This document shows positions 14,192 through 18,007 of a stretch of 18,007 nucleotides of DNA, piece after piece (the stretch's first letter is position 1; the number at the start of each line of letters is the position of its first letter). The DNA is taken from the NCBI RefSeq assembly GCF_946479975.1, contig NZ_CAMLIX010000093.1, positions 1 through 18,007 of the forward strand, written 5' to 3'. The notes under the pieces are model-generated. The model was not told the origin of the DNA, did no database searches, and saw only the letters and a program-made list of their open reading frames with translations. A program made the translations under genes and the position numbers. This DNA is from an uncultured Flavobacterium sp. GTDB lineage: Bacteria > Bacteroidota > Bacteroidia > Flavobacteriales > Flavobacteriaceae.

Positions 14192-15136
14192 TTACTGGTT
14201 GATTAAAAGCTGATCAAAATAATTTATCGTAGTTATTAAACCTTCACGCAATTGAATTTTAGGTTCCCAGCCATTAAGCTTTTCTTTTGCTAAAGATATA
14301 TTAGGCTGTCTTTGTTTTGGATCATCTTTTGGCAGATCAAAATGAATAATTTTTGATTTTGATCCTGTCAATTCAATAATGGCATCCGCTAACTCTAACA
14401 TTGTAAACTCATTAGGATTTCCAAGGTTTACTGGTCCAAGAAAAGCAGGATCTGAATTCATCATTCTAATAATCCCTTCTACTAAATCATCAACATATTG
14501 AAAGGAGCGTGTTTGCATTCCATCTCCAAAAATGGTAATGTCTTTTCCTTGCAAGGCTTGTACAATAAAATTGGAAACTACTCTTCCATCTGCTGGATTC
14601 ATGTTTGGACCATATGTATTAAAAATTCTAATGATTTTAATCGCCACTTTATTTTGATTGTGATAATCCATAAACAAAGTTTCGGCACAGCGTTTTCCTT
14701 CATCGTAACAAGAGCGAATACCTATTGGATTAACGTGTCCCCAATAATTTTCGGTTTGAGGATGTACAAGAGGATCACCATAAACTTCACTTGTACTTGC
14801 CTGTAATACTTTGGCATTGACACGTTTTGCTAATCCTAAAACATTTATGGCTCCCATAACCGAAGTCTTAATTGTTTTTATCGGATTGTATTGATAATGC
14901 ACTGGAGAAGCAGGACATGCTAAATTGTAAATTTCATCGACCTCAGCATAATAGGGTTCTGTAATATCATGACGAACCATTTCGAAATACGGATTATCTA
15001 ACAAATCAATAATATTAGATTTAGCTCCTGTAAAATAATTGTCCAAGCATATTACTTCGTTCCCTTCATCCAATAATCTTTTGCATAAATGTGAACCTAC
15101 AAATCCGGCACCACCAGTTATTAGTATTTTTTTCAT
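14192..15136 (-). CDS. uxs: UDP-glucuronate decarboxylase (UDP-xylose synthase)
   Basis: A 314-residue cytoplasmic short-chain dehydrogenase that converts UDP-glucuronate to UDP-xylose and CO2 using bound NAD+. The NAD-binding GxxGxxG is at G8-G11-G14 (GGAGFVG). The catalytic Y144-x3-K148 occurs as CYDEGKR, the form typical of this enzyme. STSEVYGDP (114-122) supplies the catalytic Ser/Thr and Glu, and [12 protein letters not shown] (71-82) is a near-diagnostic segment of UDP-xylose synthases. The length matches single-domain UXS enzymes, with no formyltransferase part as in ArnA. The gene lies among glycosyltransferase genes, so UDP-xylose is a likely donor for this polysaccharide. The UDP-glucose dehydrogenase that would provide UDP-glucuronate is not in the window. 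Confidence 0.93.
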   Translation of the reverse strand: MKKILITGGAGFVGSHLCKRLLDEGNEVICLDNYFTGAKSNIIDLLDNPYFEMVRHDITEPYYAEVDEIYNLACPASPVHYQYNPIKTIKTSVMGAINVLGLAKRVNAKVLQASTSEVYGDPLVHPQTENYWGHVNPIGIRSCYDEGKRCAETLFMDYHNQNKVAIKIIRIFNTYGPNMNPADGRVVSNFIVQALQGKDITIFGDGMQTRSFQYVDDLVEGIIRMMNSDPAFLGPVNLGNPNEFTMLELADAIIELTGSKSKIIHFDLPKDDPKQRQPNISLAKEKLNGWEPKIQLREGLITTINYFDQLLINQ

Positions 15137-15182
15137 TCGAATCTTTTTAAAGCTTATATAAAATTTCTATTTCTAAAAAAAT

Positions 15183-16064
15183 TTAATTTTTTGATTTCAT
15201 TTTTAGGAGCAACAATCTGGCATAAGATCTTCTAATATGCCAAGCTCTTAAAAATTCACCTTGGTTATAATGGTAATAAGCTTTTTTCCAATCGGCATTT
15301 AAGTAACTTTTCCAAACTGCATATCCTCTGTGAACGTATTTCCCGAGTACATCCCAAGGTTTAGGAGATCCAACAAAATGAAGAATAACTTTTTTGGGTT
15401 CTGGTCTTTTATTCTGTGCAAACCATGGCATATTAAATTCTAAAGGCAGAAAAGCAAAATTTCCAGCAAAAAATGCATTTAATATGGTTTGATCATGTGA
15501 TCTTAATTTGGCTCCATATTTTTTTCCAAAAGCCAGACATTGATTTTTAATATCTTGTTCTCGCCAAAATTTTAGATTAAACAAAACTATACCTGCGTTA
15601 AATACCGCCAAATCCATACCTAGTCCAATCTCGTTACATAAAAACGGATGATCGAGTGCGGCTCTCATTTTTCCTCCATCAACAGCAGCGATTCCTTTTC
15701 CTTGAAAATCAAACCCTTCCAATGATAAAACATCTAATTCGATTACTAAATCTGCATCCAGATATAATACAGAATCATCTTTTACATAATCCTGTAATAA
15801 CAATCTTCCGTATGTTGTCAAATCTCCCTGCAATGAACTAAAAGTTCCAAAATGCTCATTTACATCAAAGTCAATCAGCTTAACTTCATTTAAACCATAT
15901 TTTAAAAGCAGTTTTTGAATATTTGATTTGTCCTTTATATTTAAATCTGAACATAATATGTAAATATTGATTTTACTAGGATCAGAACAGTTGTCTAATA
16001 AAGATTTCAACGTTACGCCAAGACCAATCATTGCTAATCTATTAACATTAAATGCTATATTCAT
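15183..16064 (-). CDS. Family 8 glycosyltransferase
   Basis: A 293-residue retaining glycosyltransferase of the GT8 family (LgtC/GlgA-like fold), expected to transfer glucose or galactose from a UDP-sugar. The family start (MNIAFNVN, then a helix to about residue 25) is present. TTYGRLLL at 83-90 leads to the DxD metal site in YLDADLV (D103, D105). FNAGIVLFNLKFWR at 155-168 and HDQTILNAFF at 190-199 are typical. The C-terminal donor site HFVGSPKPW at 229-237 is intact. Residue 8 is Asn where LgtC has the UDP-contacting Asp. A basic tail (RRSYARLLLLKMKSK) may bind the membrane. It lies between UDP-xylose synthase and a GT2 gene, with 46-base gaps on both sides. Confidence 0.9.
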   Translation of the reverse strand: MNIAFNVNRLAMIGLGVTLKSLLDNCSDPSKINIYILCSDLNIKDKSNIQKLLLKYGLNEVKLIDFDVNEHFGTFSSLQGDLTTYGRLLLQDYVKDDSVLYLDADLVIELDVLSLEGFDFQGKGIAAVDGGKMRAALDHPFLCNEIGLGMDLAVFNAGIVLFNLKFWREQDIKNQCLAFGKKYGAKLRSHDQTILNAFFAGNFAFLPLEFNMPWFAQNKRPEPKKVILHFVGSPKPWDVLGKYVHRGYAVWKSYLNADWKKAYYHYNQGEFLRAWHIRRSYARLLLLKMKSKN

Positions 16065-16110
16065 CTTTAATTTTTTAATTATTATCTTTTTTATTGCTCT
16101 TAAAACTTTA

Positions 16111-16929
16111 TTAGTTTTTCCATTCCGACTCGAATTTTTTTAGAATAATAAATTGCTCATAAATACTTTTCATTACGCAGAATTTAAAGCCAACTTTACC
16201 ATCCAAAAAACCAAGTTTGAATATGTACATGTAGAAAAATTTAAATACAGGCCTACATGGAATTTTATAACTTAAAGCTTTTAAAACCCTTCTTTTCTCG
16301 TGAGATTCTCCAGAGATCAATTTTCCGAAAGGTATTTTTTTGATACTTACGTTTTTTTCATTTTCTGCTTCTTCGGCAGCGTAACGTAAATGCTTAACAA
16401 ACCATTGATTAACTCCTTTGCTAAAGAAATAATGTTCGTATGAGTTTTCTAATTTTCCTAGTCCTTTTTTGAGATCGCATTCTCTTTGGCCATGACCATA
16501 TTGTTCGAATCTGGCATCACTTAGTTTATGAAAACGCATTTGATAAACGATTCCTGCCGAATGTTTTAGCCAAGTACCCCAAAGAATTTCTTTTGCAGGC
16601 ACTAGAAATGCTCCGTATTGGTAACTTTCTATGGCTTTGTTACATTCTGCTCTCAAGGCATCGGTGAAGTGTTCGTCTGCATCGAGATGAAATACCCATT
16701 CGTGTTTAAAATCAACGCTATCATTTGCAAAATTGCGTTGTTGTGCAAAATCTGAGAACTTATTTTGAAAAACTCTTGCGCCATTTTCTTTTGCAATTGT
16801 AACAGTCGCATCACTGCTAAAACTATCGATGATAACAATATCATCGCACCATTTAATAGAATCCAAACAGCCTCTCAGCATATCTTCTTCATTATAGGTT
16901 AAAATCACAATACTAAATTTATTTTCCAA
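16111..16929 (-). CDS. Family 2 glycosyltransferase, WaaE/KdtX-like
   Basis: A 272-residue GT-A glycosyltransferase of the WaaE-like group (beta-1,4-glucosyltransferases in lipopolysaccharide core synthesis are the named relatives). The start FSIVILTYNEEDMLRGCLDSI is typical. IIDSFSSDAT (33-42) is the nucleotide-binding segment. FAQQRNFA (61-68) is a marker of this group, and the metal site is HLDADE at 81-86. The second half holds GLGKLENSYEHYFF-type sequence and a hydrophobic stretch (residues about 220-245, RPVFKFFYMYIFKLGFLDG) that resembles the membrane-binding C-terminal part of the group. It is the third gene of the visible operon, 45 bases after the acyltransferase gene. The sugar added is unknown. 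Confidence 0.88.
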   Translation of the reverse strand: MENKFSIVILTYNEEDMLRGCLDSIKWCDDIVIIDSFSSDATVTIAKENGARVFQNKFSDFAQQRNFANDSVDFKHEWVFHLDADEHFTDALRAECNKAIESYQYGAFLVPAKEILWGTWLKHSAGIVYQMRFHKLSDARFEQYGHGQRECDLKKGLGKLENSYEHYFFSKGVNQWFVKHLRYAAEEAENEKNVSIKKIPFGKLISGESHEKRRVLKALSYKIPCRPVFKFFYMYIFKLGFLDGKVGFKFCVMKSIYEQFIILKKFESEWKN

Positions 16930-16974
16930 AGCTTATATTCTTGAGGTTATATATTTATTTAAAGAAAATCTTGA

Positions 16975-17514
16975 TTATTCAACAATTCGAAGTTTAATTA
17001 GCTTAGCGGGATTACCTCCCATAACTGCATTTTTTTCAACCTTTTTATTTACAACCGATCTTGCTGCAATTATGGCATTGTCTTCAATAGAAACTCCCGG
17101 TCCAATAAATGCATCTGCAGCAATCCAAACACCGCTTCCAATAATTATGGGCTTTAAGATTAAAGGAAAATCAGTTTTTGTATAATCGTGAGAGGATGCA
17201 CATAAATAGGTTTTTTGCGAGATAACCGTATTAGCGCCAATCGTTATATTACCTTGATTATAACAATCCACATTTGGGCCTAGGCTAGAATTAGCTCCCA
17301 TCTGCAAATTCCATGGAGCCCATATTCTAACAGAAGCATAAATATGGGTTGACCATTCTATTTTTGCACCAAAGCATTTCAATACAAAAACTCTCCATTT
17401 TTTAAATAATCGGGAAACAAATGGGCGAAACACAATTATAGATACACAATTCCAAATCAATCTTGAAATTTTGTTTTTTAAACTAAAAGAATGATTATAA
17501 GTAGATAAGTCCAA
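16975..17514 (-). CDS. Hexapeptide-repeat acyltransferase, WcaF-like
   Basis: A 179-residue left-handed beta-helix acyltransferase, probably an O-acetyltransferase acting on a sugar of the repeat unit. The N-terminal 50 residues are helical and basic, as in WcaF-type enzymes. Residues about 55-165 show hexapeptide repeats (for example ITIGAN, IIIGSG, VWIAAD, FIGPGV). The loop-borne catalytic histidine is in ASSHDYT (H109), and GGNPAKLIK at 166-174 is the standard ending of the family. No membrane helix is evident. It begins 6 bases after the glycosyltransferase stop, so the two are probably translated together. The acyl group and target sugar are inferred from family membership only. Confidence 0.88.
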   Translation of the reverse strand: MDLSTYNHSFSLKNKISRLIWNCVSIIVFRPFVSRLFKKWRVFVLKCFGAKIEWSTHIYASVRIWAPWNLQMGANSSLGPNVDCYNQGNITIGANTVISQKTYLCASSHDYTKTDFPLILKPIIIGSGVWIAADAFIGPGVSIEDNAIIAARSVVNKKVEKNAVMGGNPAKLIKLRIVE

Positions 17515-17520
17515 TTTGTT

Positions 17521-18007
17521 TTATTTGATTATAATTTTTTTGTATAAATTGACAATGTGGTTTGTTACGGTTTTTATTTCGTATTTTTCTTTAACCAGTT
17601 TTCGGCCCTGCCAACCCATTTGTTCCAAAACAGCGGGTGGTGTTTCCAAAGTTTCTTTTAGAGCTTTTTCTAAATTCGAAACTGACAAATCGATCCACCA
17701 GCCACACTTATAAATTTCTAGATCTTCCCAAGGAGTTCCTTTTGTTGTTATTACTGGAACACCGCTTGCGAGAGCCTCTGCTACTACGATTCCAAAATTT
17801 TCACTGTATGTAGGCAGTACCATCACATCTGCAGATCGAATAAATTCCCATTTTTCATTACCATAAATTGCTCCAACAAAACGTACATTTTCTAAGTCCT
17901 CGGCACTTTGAATTAAGCTATGAAGATAATTTTCGTCGCCATTGCCGGCAATTTCAAGTGTCCAATCTTCGGTATAACAATTTCTCCATGCTTCCAGTAA
18001 TAATTCA
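17521..18007 (-). CDS. Glycosyltransferase GT4-like, C-terminal part (5' end outside window)
   Basis: This is the C-terminal domain of a GT-B fold glycosyltransferase of the GT4 type. The frame is open to the right edge of the window, so the start lies beyond it; the internal GTG at 17826 is not a start. Visible family features are the nucleotide-binding strand WTLEIAGNGD (near 17940), VRFVGAIYG (near 17885), the segment IRSADVMVLPTYSENFG, and the E-x7-E motif in ENFGIVVAEALASGVPVI, where the two Glu residues bind the donor nucleotide. GTPWEDL then follows. About 160 residues are seen; a full enzyme would be 350-400. It is the first visible gene of the operon, with the acyltransferase gene 6 bases downstream. 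Confidence 0.9.
   Translation of the reverse strand, partial: ELLLEAWRNCYTEDWTLEIAGNGDENYLHSLIQSAEDLENVRFVGAIYGNEKWEFIRSADVMVLPTYSENFGIVVAEALASGVPVITTKGTPWEDLEIYKCGWWIDLSVSNLEKALKETLETPPAVLEQMGWQGRKLVKEKYEIKTVTNHIVNLYKKIIIK

Noticed and set aside
14498..14806. Plus-strand open frame of 102 codons
   Set aside because: It is antisense to the UDP-xylose synthase gene, whose catalytic motifs are intact; composition is shadow-like.
17521..17826. A complete 101-residue protein starting with GTG at 17826
   Set aside because: The frame stays open to the window edge and carries glycosyltransferase sequence upstream, so GTG is internal and the gene is partial.
1..18007. CRISPR arrays, insertion sequences, integrases, rRNA genes
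   Set aside because: I found no regularly spaced repeats, transposase or integrase motifs, terminal inverted repeats or rRNA sequence on either strand.

Overview
The window looks like a chromosomal segment of a Flavobacterium-type Bacteroidota. The support is AT-rich intergenic DNA, no Shine-Dalgarno tracts ahead of starts, matches to the Bacteroidota -7 box TAnnTTTG upstream of some genes, and protein families typical of the group. These include a PG_1098/THUMP-like methyltransferase, a Wza/Wzc export pair and WcaJ-type initiation. Stop codons are mostly TAA (16 of the 21 genes whose 3' end is visible).

Left part (1-7054). A plus-strand run holds the 3' part of an AI-2E family membrane protein, a SAM-dependent methyltransferase and a small secreted protein of unknown function. 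It meets, stop codon to stop codon, a minus-strand VanX-type D-Ala-D-Ala dipeptidase. Next is a divergent pair: an XRE-type regulator (minus) and a small possibly DNA-binding protein (plus), with a dyad between them, followed by a second orphan small protein. Then come an outer-membrane phospholipase A and an MFS transporter (both minus). A tRNA gene with an odd anticodon arm and an intrinsic terminator follows, directly downstream of a gene for a degenerate receiver-like protein.

Middle (7055-7685). This is a 631-base stretch with no intact gene. It holds three inverted repeats, one of which is a good intrinsic terminator for the locus to its right, and a segment that may be a decayed gene.

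Right part (7686-18007). This is one long minus-strand exopolysaccharide or capsule locus, entered from beyond the right edge. In order of transcription it encodes a GT4-like glycosyltransferase (partial), a WcaF-like acyltransferase, a WaaE-like GT2, a GT8 enzyme, UDP-glucuronate decarboxylase (UDP-xylose synthase), a WcaE-like GT2, the Wza lipoprotein, the Wzc tyrosine autokinase, a VanZ-like membrane protein, the WcaJ-type initiating phosphotransferase and a small one-pass membrane protein. Together these would start a repeat unit on undecaprenyl phosphate, extend and acylate it (probably using UDP-xylose) and export it by a Wzx/Wzy route. The flippase, polymerase and UDP-glucose dehydrogenase are not in the window.

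Most of the window is recognisable biology. The items most worth a second look are the tRNA-like gene whose 7-base loop reads UUA (cognate to the UAA stop codon), the divergent regulator pair with its dyad, the receiver-like protein next to the tRNA, and the gene-free stretch at 7055-7685.
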